Shown: positions 11,248 to 19,344 of the stretch, one piece after another
Numbering within the stretch: the first letter of the stretch is position 1
How the letters are laid out: the number at the start of each line of letters is the position of its first letter
DNA from: Marinomonas sargassi
GTDB taxonomy: Bacteria; Pseudomonadota; Gammaproteobacteria; Pseudomonadales; Marinomonadaceae
Assembly: GCF_025716875.1 (NCBI RefSeq)
Contig: NZ_JAOVZB010000004.1
Span: 124,001 to 188,000, forward strand
DNA length: 64,000 nucleotides
Direction of reading: 5' to 3'
Translations under genes and position numbers: made by a program
The notes under the pieces: generated by a model
What the model saw: the letters and a program-made list of their open reading frames with translations, nothing else
What the model was told of the DNA's origin: nothing
Database searches by the model: none

Positions 11248-11630
11248 AGCTAACCCCATAGCCACTGATAACATATATATTTCACTAAGGTGATATGGCG
11301 ATTAGGCTTATGACCTTTTCTGCCTACTTTTCTATTATCCCCTTCTACCCTGTCTAATTCTTTTAGCAACCAGCTACGCACTTTTTCAACACATCATTCT
11401 TAACCTAAAAAGAATACATGCACCCTAACGGGACATTAACGCCCTATCTTTTCGACAGCCACAGCTCTATCAAACCCAATGTAATTACCTTAAATATTGA
11501 TTTAATTATATTTTTCAACACATATGAAACAAATAAATCAACTGGTACAATATATGCAACAAATGTTTCATGGGTATCAACTTTGATCACACCGCGCACC
11601 AAGGCACATAAAACCTTAAGGAGTTCATAT
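11248..11630. other. Leader region of the xanthine/uracil permease
   Basis: 383 bp without a credible gene. The last 110 bp are AT-rich and contain two inverted copies of ATGAAACA (11523-11530 and its complement TGTTTCAT near 11565-11572) flanking TGGTACAATATATGCAAC. This could be an operator around a promoter. I looked for a purine riboswitch fold and saw none. Confidence 0.4.
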
Positions 11631-12977
11631 ATGAGCGAACAAGCTAATTCATTGGTTTATCAACTAGATGATGTACCACCACCAGCCAAGTCACTGCTAG
11701 CAGCGACACAACATGTATTGGCTTCCATTGTAGGCATTGCAACCCCGTCGTTGATAGTAGGCGGTGCACTGGGGTTAGGTGGTTATATCCCCTACCTAAT
11801 TGCCATGGCCTTCTTCGTTTCAGGTATTGCCACCTTCATCCAATGTAAGAAAATCGGCCCTATTGGGTCTGGTATGCTAAGCGTACAAGGCACTAGCTTT
11901 GCCTTTTTAGGTGCCGTCATCACGGCAGGCTTTGCTGTTAAAGGTAAAGGTGGCACACCAGAGGACATTCTTTCTATGATCTTTGGCTTGTGCTTAGCAG
12001 GTTCATTGATCGAAATACTATTATCCCAGTACTTAGATAAATTAAAACGCATCATCACACCAACGGTAACAGGCATTGTTATTACCGTTATCGGTTTAAG
12101 CTTAACAAGGGCAGGATTTACGGATTTTGCGGGTGGCGCACGCGCAGGTGACAGCTTAGGTGAGCCAGTATTTCTATTGCTAGGTTTTTTTGTGGTTACT
12201 GTTATTTTGATAATGACCTTTATTGGTAACCCTACCCTAAGAATTTCAGCCATTATGATTGGTCTAATCTCAGGTACCGTTTTGGCAAGCTTTTTTGGTT
12301 TAGTAAATACGGCACCACTTAGCAGTGCTAGCTTGTTTGCAATGCCTCTGCCTTTTAAATTCGGCCTCGATTTTGATTTTACACTCTTCCTTCCAATTGC
12401 TTTTTTATACCTAGTCACAGCCATTGAAACATCTGGTGATTTAACAGCCAACTCTGTTATTTCAGGTCAACCAGTATCGGGAGACACCTACTTAAAACGC
12501 ATTAAAGGCGGTGTATTAGGAGACGGGGTTAACTCAGCCATTGCTGCAGTATTTAATACTTTTCCTAACACGACTTTTTCTCAGAATAACGGTGTGATTC
12601 AAATGACGGGAGTCGCGAGCCGTCATGTGGGCATGTGGGTCGGCGGCCTTTTATTCATAATGGGCTTATTCCCTATTATTGGATCCGCTTTTCTTATTAT
12701 CCCTAAACCTGTATTGGGTGGTGCAACGCTAGTGCTTTTTGCAACCATAGCGGTAACCGGCATTCGCATTCTTGCCTCTCAAGAAATGAGCTTACGTACC
12801 ATTTACATCATTGCTGTTTCGTTAGGTTTAGCTTTAGGTGTCACTCTAGTGCCAAACGCAACTCAACATTTACCGGCACTTGTGAAACAAGTCTTCTCTG
12901 GGCCAATTACAGTGGCCGGCCTTACTGCCATTGTATTAACGCTAGTTATCCCGGAAGAAAAGAAGCAAAAAACCTAG
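11631..12977 (+). CDS. NCS2-family xanthine/uracil permease
   Basis: 448-aa inner-membrane nucleobase:proton symporter with about 12-14 hydrophobic segments. Family marks include ATQHVLASIVGIATPSLIVGG (TM1), QGTSFAFLG (TM3) and the signature ETSGDLTANSVISGQP (TM8), closer to xanthine/urate carriers such as XanQ than to UraA. The ATG at 11631 follows AAGGAG at good spacing; the longer frame from 11418 covers the AT-rich leader and is not credible. The xanthine dehydrogenase operon at 51.5-56.3 kb suggests a purine substrate. Confidence 0.88.
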   Translation: MSEQANSLVYQLDDVPPPAKSLLAATQHVLASIVGIATPSLIVGGALGLGGYIPYLIAMAFFVSGIATFIQCKKIGPIGSGMLSVQGTSFAFLGAVITAGFAVKGKGGTPEDILSMIFGLCLAGSLIEILLSQYLDKLKRIITPTVTGIVITVIGLSLTRAGFTDFAGGARAGDSLGEPVFLLLGFFVVTVILIMTFIGNPTLRISAIMIGLISGTVLASFFGLVNTAPLSSASLFAMPLPFKFGLDFDFTLFLPIAFLYLVTAIETSGDLTANSVISGQPVSGDTYLKRIKGGVLGDGVNSAIAAVFNTFPNTTFSQNNGVIQMTGVASRHVGMWVGGLLFIMGLFPIIGSAFLIIPKPVLGGATLVLFATIAVTGIRILASQEMSLRTIYIIAVSLGLALGVTLVPNATQHLPALVKQVFSGPITVAGLTAIVLTLVIPEEKKQKT

Positions 12978-13000
12978 AGGTTATACTATTAAAGACCAAT

Positions 13001-13030
13001 AAAAAGCCCTGATAAATCAGGGCTTTTTAT
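13001..13030. terminator. Terminator between permease and WYL gene
   Basis: AAAAAGCCCTGAT-aa-ATCAGGGCTTTTTAT is symmetrical with A/T runs on both sides. It can stop the permease transcript and the convergent WYL-regulator transcript. Confidence 0.9.
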
Positions 13031-13125
13031 ATATCTAATTTTAATTGAAGAATATGCTTCAACTGAAGAAACTAAAGCCTTTGTGAATAAGAAAATACTA
13101 AACCTATTAATCTGCTCTCTTCTAG

Positions 13126-14022
13126 CTAGTTGCTATACTCATAATCAGATAACCCTGGAGCAATTTTTCGACTATCTACATCATAAAGAGAGTGGTGATT
13201 CCTTAACCACAGCTGATACTCATAACCTTCTAAAGAATGATCTTCTGTACAATCCACTGACCAGCTGTGCAACCAATAGCCAGCAACAACCGCTCTCACA
13301 CTAATACTAAAGAACCCTTCTTCCATATTGAAATCATGCTCCACTGTCTCCGGGTATTTAACATTTCTTCTATTGGGGTGTGGCACTAGCTCAAGGTTTA
13401 CAATTCTATTCCATTGATGGTCTTTTAATATTGCGGCATTTGCATCTGTATTTTTGATAGATACTTTTGCATTTTCAATTCTAGTTAGTGCATAGCTACG
13501 AAACTCGTTGTGTTTGGGGTCAAAAGCCCTCATATACCAATGAACACCATTATCGAATAGCGCATGAGGAATTAAAACTTTATCAGACGCGCCATTCTTG
13601 ATTGACCAATAAGTAGTAATTAAAGTTGAGCCAGATGATATGGCTCTAGTTATGTTTGAAAGCACATTCACATCAGGAAGTGTTAAACGTGGAGGGCATA
13701 ATACCCCATCTGATTCGGCCAACCCCAATGCTTCACATATTTTCGAATTCCTCAGTTTTGACAAAGCTGTCTGTGCTCGCATATCAAATAGTGGTGAAAA
13801 TGATAATTCATTCAAAATATACCTTTTAGTACTGGGCTCCAGAGTCATATTATCTTCAGCATAGTCTTTATATAACCTAATATCTCTAGTTGCCGCCGCC
13901 TCTCCTAACTTAAATCGTTCAGTTAAGTCAGCTCTGGAAAACCACCCCCTAAATCTCAACATAAACTCTATATATTCAAGGCGATCATGTACATTCTTAG
14001 ATAGCTCACTTAACTCTTTCAT
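13126..14022 (-). CDS. WYL-domain transcriptional regulator, CapW/BrxR-like
   Basis: 298 aa. Residues ~10-65 form a winged helix (RLEYIEFMLRFRGWFSRADL, then a recognition helix around EAAATRDIRLYKDY), followed by an ILNELSFSPLF linker. This is the layout of CapW/BrxR repressors found beside CBASS, BREX and other anti-phage loci. Residues ~140-200 form the WYL domain (LIPHALFDNGVHWYMRAFD, then FRSYALTRI); the remainder is a WCX-type C-terminus. The start at 14022 has GGGAG upstream; a start 18 bp earlier lacks one. It is divergent from the lipase operon across 395 AT-rich bp. WYL domains bind nucleic-acid or nucleotide ligands; here it probably represses itself and the lipase operon (inference). 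Confidence 0.82.
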   Translation of the reverse strand: MKELSELSKNVHDRLEYIEFMLRFRGWFSRADLTERFKLGEAAATRDIRLYKDYAEDNMTLEPSTKRYILNELSFSPLFDMRAQTALSKLRNSKICEALGLAESDGVLCPPRLTLPDVNVLSNITRAISSGSTLITTYWSIKNGASDKVLIPHALFDNGVHWYMRAFDPKHNEFRSYALTRIENAKVSIKNTDANAAILKDHQWNRIVNLELVPHPNRRNVKYPETVEHDFNMEEGFFSISVRAVVAGYWLHSWSVDCTEDHSLEGYEYQLWLRNHHSLYDVDSRKIAPGLSDYEYSN

Positions 14023-14417
14023 CAACCACTCCCAACACACGCACTTTAAAGCTAATACATTTTATTGTTTTGATTTAAGTATCACATAATAGAATCAACA
14101 AAGACAAATAAAATAATCAAAAAAAAACCTTGATGTAATCAAAATGATCATATAACCTAATCACTGATCAAAAATCAAACAGTTGAATTTTCAATAACAA
14201 AACATTTAATGTGATCTTGTTGTAAATCGAGTGATATCTAACAGCATTTCGCTATAAAAGATCATTCATAAGCTTGAGCAATAGTGATTTTTGGATAAAG
14301 AGAAATACCGTTTTTGGTACGTTTATTAACGTAAAAACTAATGGTAAACCTTCATTTAGAGGGTGCTTTTACTCTTGTCTATAAATGAACATATTAATCA
14401 ATGAGAGGTTTTAAAAA
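14023..14417. promoter_or_regulatory. Divergent control region, WYL regulator / lipase operon
   Basis: Very AT-rich, with several short palindromes: TGATGTAATCA near 14131, ATGATCAT near 14144, and a perfect inverted repeat TACGTT-TATT-AACGTA at 14318-14333. A possible -10 element TATAAA lies at 14380-14385, 33 bp before the lipase ATG; I see no convincing -35 for it. The inverted repeat is the best operator candidate. Confidence 0.5.
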
Positions 14418-15473
14418 ATGAAAAGTGTAATTGCTCAAAATACTTCAGAAGTTGAAGTAGTTAAAAATTTATTATCAAAAAATGTACCAACATATCGCCA
14501 AGCATATAGCGATAGAACATCATGGCTTATGGCTTGTTTTTCTGAATTAGCCTACTTAAGGTTCAACCCTCTATTTACCAACAATCAGCAGAAAGAGCTG
14601 ATAGCCAAATATATAGAGGAGTTTACTAAAAAGGCTAAGAAACCTAGCCTTATAAAGTTGTTGGATGTTGTTGGCTATGATCATGAGGCTGAAAAGGAAA
14701 AATTAATAGCAGAGCTTGGTTCTTTGAATGCACAGCTAATCGAAACATTCGACTCTAATGGCACACAGGCCATTTTAATATCGACAGATAAATTTATTAC
14801 TTTGGCATTTAGAGGTACTGAAGCAACCAGCATTAAAGACATAAAGTCTGATGCTAAAGCAACAACAACTAAATGCGCTAGTGGTGGCAACATACATAGC
14901 GGCTTTAAAGGCGCATTTGAAGAAGTTGCAATTGAAATTCAAAGGACTCTTGATCGGGAAGAATTTAAAAATAAACCACTATTTATCACAGGCCACAGCT
15001 TAGGTGGCGCGTTAGCAACAATAGCAGCTAAGAAATTAAAGCATGTTGGTGGGATTGCAGCGTGTTACACATATGGCTCTCCTAGAGTTGGGGATGAAAA
15101 ATGGATATCTAATATTAAGACTCCCCTATATCGTGTAGTAAATGCTGCAGATTGCGTAACAATGATGCCTCCTGGCTCAGATACAATTTCTGCACTAAGT
15201 TGGTTGTTAGGTCTTATTCCACGAGTTGGTAAAAATATTCGAAGCTTTCTTTTATCTAAATTTGGTGGGTACCTGCATGGAGGTAACATGCGCTATCTCA
15301 CAAATTGTACTGGTGGTAATTATGACGCTGTTAGCTTGCTATATTCTGTGAGTTTCTTTTATCGAATAAAAATGCTTTATGTTAAAGCGCTACCTTGGAG
15401 TAAACCGTTAGCAGACCATTCCATTAGCCTTTATCGAAGAAAATTAGCCATTGTTGCAATAAATAGAAACTAA
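14418..15473 (+). CDS. Class-3 (Lipase_3) alpha/beta-hydrolase, putative effector
   Basis: 351 aa with no signal peptide. It has a unique N-terminal ~115 residues, then the Lipase_3 core: LAFRGTEA, the nucleophile elbow GHSLGG at 192-197 (Ser194), YGSPRVGD, RVVNAADCVTMMPP with the acid residue, and YLHGG plus a late DHSISLYRRKL as histidine candidates. The stretch AVSLLYSVSFFYRIKMLYV near the C-terminus is hydrophobic and could bind membrane. It should hydrolyse acyl esters of lipids. GAGAGG lies upstream of the ATG. First gene of an operon with a lipoprotein 16 bp downstream. Base composition is AT-rich compared with the core genes on either side, which suggests transfer. A defence effector is an inference; a plain cytoplasmic lipase is the alternative. 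Confidence 0.82.
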   Translation: MKSVIAQNTSEVEVVKNLLSKNVPTYRQAYSDRTSWLMACFSELAYLRFNPLFTNNQQKELIAKYIEEFTKKAKKPSLIKLLDVVGYDHEAEKEKLIAELGSLNAQLIETFDSNGTQAILISTDKFITLAFRGTEATSIKDIKSDAKATTTKCASGGNIHSGFKGAFEEVAIEIQRTLDREEFKNKPLFITGHSLGGALATIAAKKLKHVGGIAACYTYGSPRVGDEKWISNIKTPLYRVVNAADCVTMMPPGSDTISALSWLLGLIPRVGKNIRSFLLSKFGGYLHGGNMRYLTNCTGGNYDAVSLLYSVSFFYRIKMLYVKALPWSKPLADHSISLYRRKLAIVAINRN

Positions 15474-15489
15474 AAGAGGGAATTTAAAA

Positions 15490-16143
15490 ATGCGTTATTA
15501 CATTATAGTTGCTCTTTCCTTATTAGTATTATCAGGCTGTGCAAGCATCCCCCCTGAAGCACCTAATTTATCAAGTGAGTTAGGCAAAAGAATATCAGCT
15601 TTAGAGAATGCAAATATCACCTTACTAAATCGATACTTCGATCAAAAAAGAACTGAAGTGGATCGATTTATTCAAGAAGTATGGCTTCCTGAATTTGCAA
15701 ATGCTTTTTTCCAGAAGCCCTTCATAGCCGATGCGTGGAATACAATTGTTTCTGAAAACGATAAAAAACAACGATTAATGTTCTTAATGAAGGCTGGGCC
15801 AGAATTACAAAAAGCGGTAAATAAAAAGCGAACAGAATTAATTAAACCACTTGACGAATTAGAAAAGCAAATTGCACGTAATATCCAAGTTGAATATGAA
15901 CAAGCAAGAGGAATAAATAATAGCATTACCAGCTTTTTACGTTCAGCTGCAGAAGTTGCCGAAAACCGGAGTAGATACTTAGAAATGGTTGGAGCCACAG
16001 ATGATAAAATTTCAACACTCATTGATAACACAGATAGTGCAGTATCAGACCTATTAGAAGCTGGATACACAGCAGATGATAAAGTTGATTCAGCCAAAAA
16101 ATTCGCACAAAAAGTAAAAGACATTCAAAAATCAATCAAATAG
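15490..16143 (+). CDS. Lipoprotein of the lipase operon
   Basis: 217 aa. The signal peptide is type II with lipobox LSGC, so Cys17 is the lipidated residue. Ala at +2 favours the outer membrane over inner-membrane retention. The mature part is almost entirely charged helix, with possible coiled coil around residues 25-50 and 110-160. No enzyme motif is visible. It could be a partner, an anchor or an immunity factor for the lipase; lipase effectors of type VI systems have lipoprotein immunity partners, but no such secretion genes are in this window. I do not recognise the family. Confidence 0.75.
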   Translation: MRYYIIVALSLLVLSGCASIPPEAPNLSSELGKRISALENANITLLNRYFDQKRTEVDRFIQEVWLPEFANAFFQKPFIADAWNTIVSENDKKQRLMFLMKAGPELQKAVNKKRTELIKPLDELEKQIARNIQVEYEQARGINNSITSFLRSAAEVAENRSRYLEMVGATDDKISTLIDNTDSAVSDLLEAGYTADDKVDSAKKFAQKVKDIQKSIK

Positions 16144-16153
16144 GAGGCTTATT

Positions 16154-16438
16154 ATGCCTATCGACTGGGAAAAATTTGACCAAGGTGTAGAACAAGCTAT
16201 TAGTGAATCTGTTAAGGTCACCGACTCTAAACTAGCATCACAAATATCCTCTGTTACTCGATTAACAGATGATGAAATAAATGAGCTATTTCCTGAACCA
16301 GCGGATCTGAAAAAATTAGCTGAACTATTAAAAATTGTTAAATCTGCAGAAAGCAAAAATGACAAAGTCAACTCCATAGCTAAAAAATCAGAAGAGTTTT
16401 CCAGTGTTGTACTCACTCTACTGAATAAACTAACTTAA
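16154..16438 (+). CDS. Small soluble helical protein, third gene of lipase operon
   Basis: 94 aa, acidic to neutral, with no signal peptide or membrane segment, and predicted mostly helical. It begins MPIDWEKFDQGVEQAI and has a central DDEINELFPEPADLKKLAELL. It starts 10 bp after the lipoprotein stop behind a strong GGAGG. Not recognised. Its position suggests an accessory or regulatory partner of the lipase. Confidence 0.7.
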   Translation: MPIDWEKFDQGVEQAISESVKVTDSKLASQISSVTRLTDDEINELFPEPADLKKLAELLKIVKSAESKNDKVNSIAKKSEEFSSVVLTLLNKLT

Positions 16439-16489
16439 ATAACGAAAAAATTTACGGAATTATAGAAGCTCTATTTGGTGAATATATAG

Positions 16490-16527
16490 TGTGTTTCCAT
16501 AAAGCTAGATAGCTAAATGGAAACACA
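16490..16527. repeat. Long hairpin after the lipase operon
   Basis: TGTGTTTCCAT and ATGGAAACACA form a perfect 11-bp stem, and AGCTA/TAGCT pairs again inside the loop. There is no T-run, so it is not a classic terminator. It sits 52 bp beyond the last gene of the operon and may mark the end of the accessory block. Confidence 0.55.
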
Positions 16528-16576
16528 TTACTATGAAGTTTCCCCGTAATATTATCAGTAGAAAACTAAATTTTTC

Positions 16577-16930
16577 CTATCCTTTCTTACACCATACCGC
16601 CCATTCATTGCCACACGGGTCTAAGAAGTGAAAACGGCTACCACCGGGAAACTCAAATATTTCTTGTTCAATATGGCCACCAGCGGCTTTGACTTTAGGA
16701 ATAAGTGACGCCAAATCATCATGGTATAAAACCACCAGCGCCGCACCATTTTGAGGACGAGAGCAAAAATCAGCTTGAAAGAAACCACCGTCTAAACCTG
16801 CGTTTTCAAAAGCCGTATAGCCTTCACCATAATCTTGAAAGCCCCAGCCAAACACCTTGCTAAAGAAAGCCTTGTTGAGAGACAAATCACGGGCAGGTAA
16901 TTCAACATAGTTAATTTTATTTGATTCCAC
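16577..16930 (-). CDS. VOC (glyoxalase-fold) family protein
   Basis: 117 aa with the paired beta-alpha-beta-beta-beta pattern: NYVELPARDLSLNKAFFSKVFGW in the first module and RFHFLDPCGNEWAVWCKK at the C-terminus. VOC proteins include glyoxalases, dioxygenases and resistance proteins; nothing fixes the substrate. Of two nearby GTG codons, the one at 16930 has AGGAG 8 nt upstream. Confidence 0.8.
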   Translation of the reverse strand: MESNKINYVELPARDLSLNKAFFSKVFGWGFQDYGEGYTAFENAGLDGGFFQADFCSRPQNGAALVVLYHDDLASLIPKVKAAGGHIEQEIFEFPGGSRFHFLDPCGNEWAVWCKKG

Positions 16931-16972
16931 TGTAAGCACTCCTTCTCTCTTTTCACTTTAAGAACAACAGTA

Positions 16973-17851
16973 TTAAGAAATAACTACTAAAACCACACTG
17001 GCAATGATCATAGCACCCCCTACCCATTGCTGCTTACTGATACTCTCAGCGAATCGGCGTTTTGAATAATATAGTGTGCCCAATATTTCAACTTGCCCTA
17101 AGGTTTTAACCAAAGCAGGGTTAACTAAAGCAAAGCTGGTAAACCAAGCAATTGAGCCAAGGGAACTAAAGCCCCCTACCTTCATGCTTAACGACAAACT
17201 ATGGCGAAAAGGCGCGCAAATGTCTCGGCTTTTTACAATCTGAATAGCGCATAAAATAATGGATTGAATAACCAATACACACCATAAGGTCACCCCTGCA
17301 CTCGTGATAATAGAACCTGACAAGCTGTGGCTCGCCATAGAAGCCGTTACCGTTGCGACAGCAAAGCAAAAACCACTGGCCATACCTAAAAGTAGAGAAG
17401 TGTCTTTATGAAAAGACGATATATTCTTCCATTTCACGCTCATGACAAGTGCACCTATTACCCCTAACACAACACCTAACCAAGCCGTAAGACTCAAAGT
17501 GTAGTGAAGAAAGAACAAACCAATTACCGCTGCTTGAACGGCTTCCGTCTTAGCTAGCAAGACCCCCAAGGCAAAGCTCCCAGATTGAAAAACCCGCAGC
17601 ATAAAATAGGTGGCAAATATTTGTGCAACAGCACACACCAACACGATTGGCCAAAATGCGCTATCTAGCTCAAGGGATACCCACCCAAACAAAAAATAGC
17701 ACAGCACTAAATACACAGAAACTAACGGTAACCCATAGAGAGAGCGAGCCATGGTGGCATGAAGAAAACCCGCTTCTTTAGCCAGTGTGTTTTGATACGC
17801 GGTTCGAACTGACTGGCACCCTGCGGCAAACAAGGTGATAAGAATCCACAT
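16973..17851 (-). CDS. EamA/DMT-family transporter
   Basis: 292 aa with ten predicted transmembrane helices in two repeats of five, the EamA layout. A conserved EAVQAAVIGLFF segment lies in the first repeat and GSIAWFTSFALVNPALVKTLGQVE in the second. Inner-membrane metabolite exporter or importer with unknown substrate. It lies 42 bp beyond the VOC gene and may share a transcript. Confidence 0.85.
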   Translation of the reverse strand: MWILITLFAAGCQSVRTAYQNTLAKEAGFLHATMARSLYGLPLVSVYLVLCYFLFGWVSLELDSAFWPIVLVCAVAQIFATYFMLRVFQSGSFALGVLLAKTEAVQAAVIGLFFLHYTLSLTAWLGVVLGVIGALVMSVKWKNISSFHKDTSLLLGMASGFCFAVATVTASMASHSLSGSIITSAGVTLWCVLVIQSIILCAIQIVKSRDICAPFRHSLSLSMKVGGFSSLGSIAWFTSFALVNPALVKTLGQVEILGTLYYSKRRFAESISKQQWVGGAMIIASVVLVVIS

Positions 17852-17963
17852 GCAAAAACCTCTATCTACTAATGAATAGCGACAGCATGGTGGGATAAGA
17901 GCTATTTGTAAAAGGAATAAAATTAATCTTTCAAATTCCCTACAGGAATACTTAATAATGAGA

Positions 17964-18533
17964 TCAAAATCCGCTCAGGTGCGCTCTAATTTTTTCTAGC
18001 CAAAACCCTAGTGGTTCACAAGGCTTTTCAGGGCGCTTGCCAGAATCATCAATATTACGCAGCGCAACAATGTCGTCTAAATGAGGGTGTTGCTGGTAAA
18101 GAGCAACCTCTTCATCTGACATTGGACCACCTTGCATCTTCAATGTTTCTTGGCTGGCATGTGATAAGGAATCCATATAGCCCGGCTTTGTAACGACCAA
18201 ATAGCGCTTGACTTGCACATGCTCTCGCACCAAGTACACCACCTTTTCTGAAAAGCCAAACCTTTGTAAATAGTCTGCTCCTACCAAATCATGGGCAGCA
18301 TAACCATATTGAATACCTTCAAACAGACCTGAGTCTTCTGCAATCAAGTGACCAATATCATGCAAAAAAGCCGCTATCGCCACCTCATCGTCACACCCGT
18401 TTTCAAAAGCTAAAGCTCCTGACTGGGAAGCGTGTTGAAACTGTGTGCAGACCTCACCATAGGATTGCTCACCATAGGAAAGATAAAGGCGTTCAATTTC
18501 TGCTAACACACCATTGCTAGAAAGTTGCGACAT
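17964..18533 (-). CDS. PhnZ-like HD-domain mixed-valent di-iron oxygenase
   Basis: 189 aa. The metal ligands follow the PhnZ pattern: His34 in QFQHA, His58-Asp59 and His62 in HDIGH, His81 in AAHDLVGADYL, and a late Asp in NIDDSGKRP. Tyr25 and Glu27 correspond to the mobile Tyr/Glu gate of PhnZ. VREHVQVKRYLV and MQGGPMSDEE are typical of phosphonate-degradation HD proteins. PhnZ cleaves 2-amino-1-hydroxyethylphosphonate; related members act on other hydroxyphosphonates. No phosphonate gene lies nearby, so the substrate is open. Confidence 0.78.
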   Translation of the reverse strand: MSQLSSNGVLAEIERLYLSYGEQSYGEVCTQFQHASQSGALAFENGCDDEVAIAAFLHDIGHLIAEDSGLFEGIQYGYAAHDLVGADYLQRFGFSEKVVYLVREHVQVKRYLVVTKPGYMDSLSHASQETLKMQGGPMSDEEVALYQQHPHLDDIVALRNIDDSGKRPEKPCEPLGFWLEKIRAHLSGF

Positions 18534-18771
18534 GAGATACCCAGTAGTTTAAAAATGAATCACCACAGACTATATCAATAACGCTTTACAATTTTATGTA
18601 TTTTTAATTTCAATCTGCCCTAGCCACATAAAAACCATAAGTATCACTATATATTTATATAAACATAATTATGATACTTTAAGAGCAAAAATAAAGACTC
18701 CTCTTTCCTAAAATGAAGCTGTTCTAATTAATTAACCAAAAGAACAAGCAACTATTTTTAGGAGACATTTT

Positions 18772-19305
18772 ATGAAAATGAACACATTACTCAGCCTCGC
18801 GATTGGTATCACTCTCTCAACCAGCAGCAGTGCCTTTGAGTTAACCAGTACAGATATTACTGAAGGCCAAAAAATGGCTAAGACGTTTGAGTTTTCAGGC
18901 TTTGGTTGTGAAGGTGATAACCTTTCGCCGCAGTTGTCTTGGGACAATGCTCCAGAAGGAACCAAAAGCTTTGCTGTGACAGCTTATGACCCTGACGCGC
19001 CAACTGGCAGCGGTTGGTGGCACTGGTTAGGATTTAACATACCAGTGGAAACAAGTTCACTTAAACGCGGCCAAGATATGGCAAGGTTAGGCGCTGTCGA
19101 ATTGACCTCGGACTATGGCAGCATAGGGTTTGGAGGTGCTTGCCCACCTAAAGGACATGGTATGCATCGCTACCAATTCACAGTATGGGCACTGCCAGTG
19201 GATAAACTTGAACTGGATAATTCGGTATCGGCAGCCATCCTAGGTTACACACTAAACAGCATGGCAATAGGTAAAGCTCAGCTTACCGCAACCTATAACC
19301 GTTAA
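18772..19305 (+). CDS. YbhB/YbcL-family (PEBP-like) protein, exported
   Basis: 177 aa with a signal peptide of about 20 residues (…SSSA/FE). The phosphatidylethanolamine-binding-protein fold is shown by FEFSGFGCEGDNLSPQLSW, the DPDAP motif, WWHWLGFNIP, GGACPPKGHGMHRYQF and the C-terminal strands. Members bind phospho-ligands, but the bacterial role is unclear. The ATG follows a strong AGGAG. An AraC-type regulator follows on the same strand 39 bp later. Confidence 0.9.
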   Translation: MKMNTLLSLAIGITLSTSSSAFELTSTDITEGQKMAKTFEFSGFGCEGDNLSPQLSWDNAPEGTKSFAVTAYDPDAPTGSGWWHWLGFNIPVETSSLKRGQDMARLGAVELTSDYGSIGFGGACPPKGHGMHRYQFTVWALPVDKLELDNSVSAAILGYTLNSMAIGKAQLTATYNR

Positions 19306-19344
19306 CTCTAAATCTAGATAGTAAGTAGGATACTAGGGGAAAGT

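Noticed and set aside
11248..11630. Purine riboswitch before the permease
   Set aside because: I could not find the paired loops and conserved core of that fold; only inverted repeats are visible.
11792..12451. 219-codon minus-strand frame inside the permease gene
   Set aside because: Antisense to a well-supported NCS2 permease; its composition (Lys/Pro/Ser-rich) is a typical mirror of membrane helices.
13083..13304. Plus-strand 73-codon frame starting MNKKILNLLICSLLASC
   Set aside because: It looks like a lipoprotein signal, but almost all of it is antisense to the end of the WYL gene, and no good ribosome site precedes its start codon.
14418..16438. Type VI secretion lipase effector with immunity
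   Set aside because: Not excluded, but no vgrG, PAAR or other secretion gene is present, and the linked WYL regulator points to a different kind of control. Kept only as an alternative.
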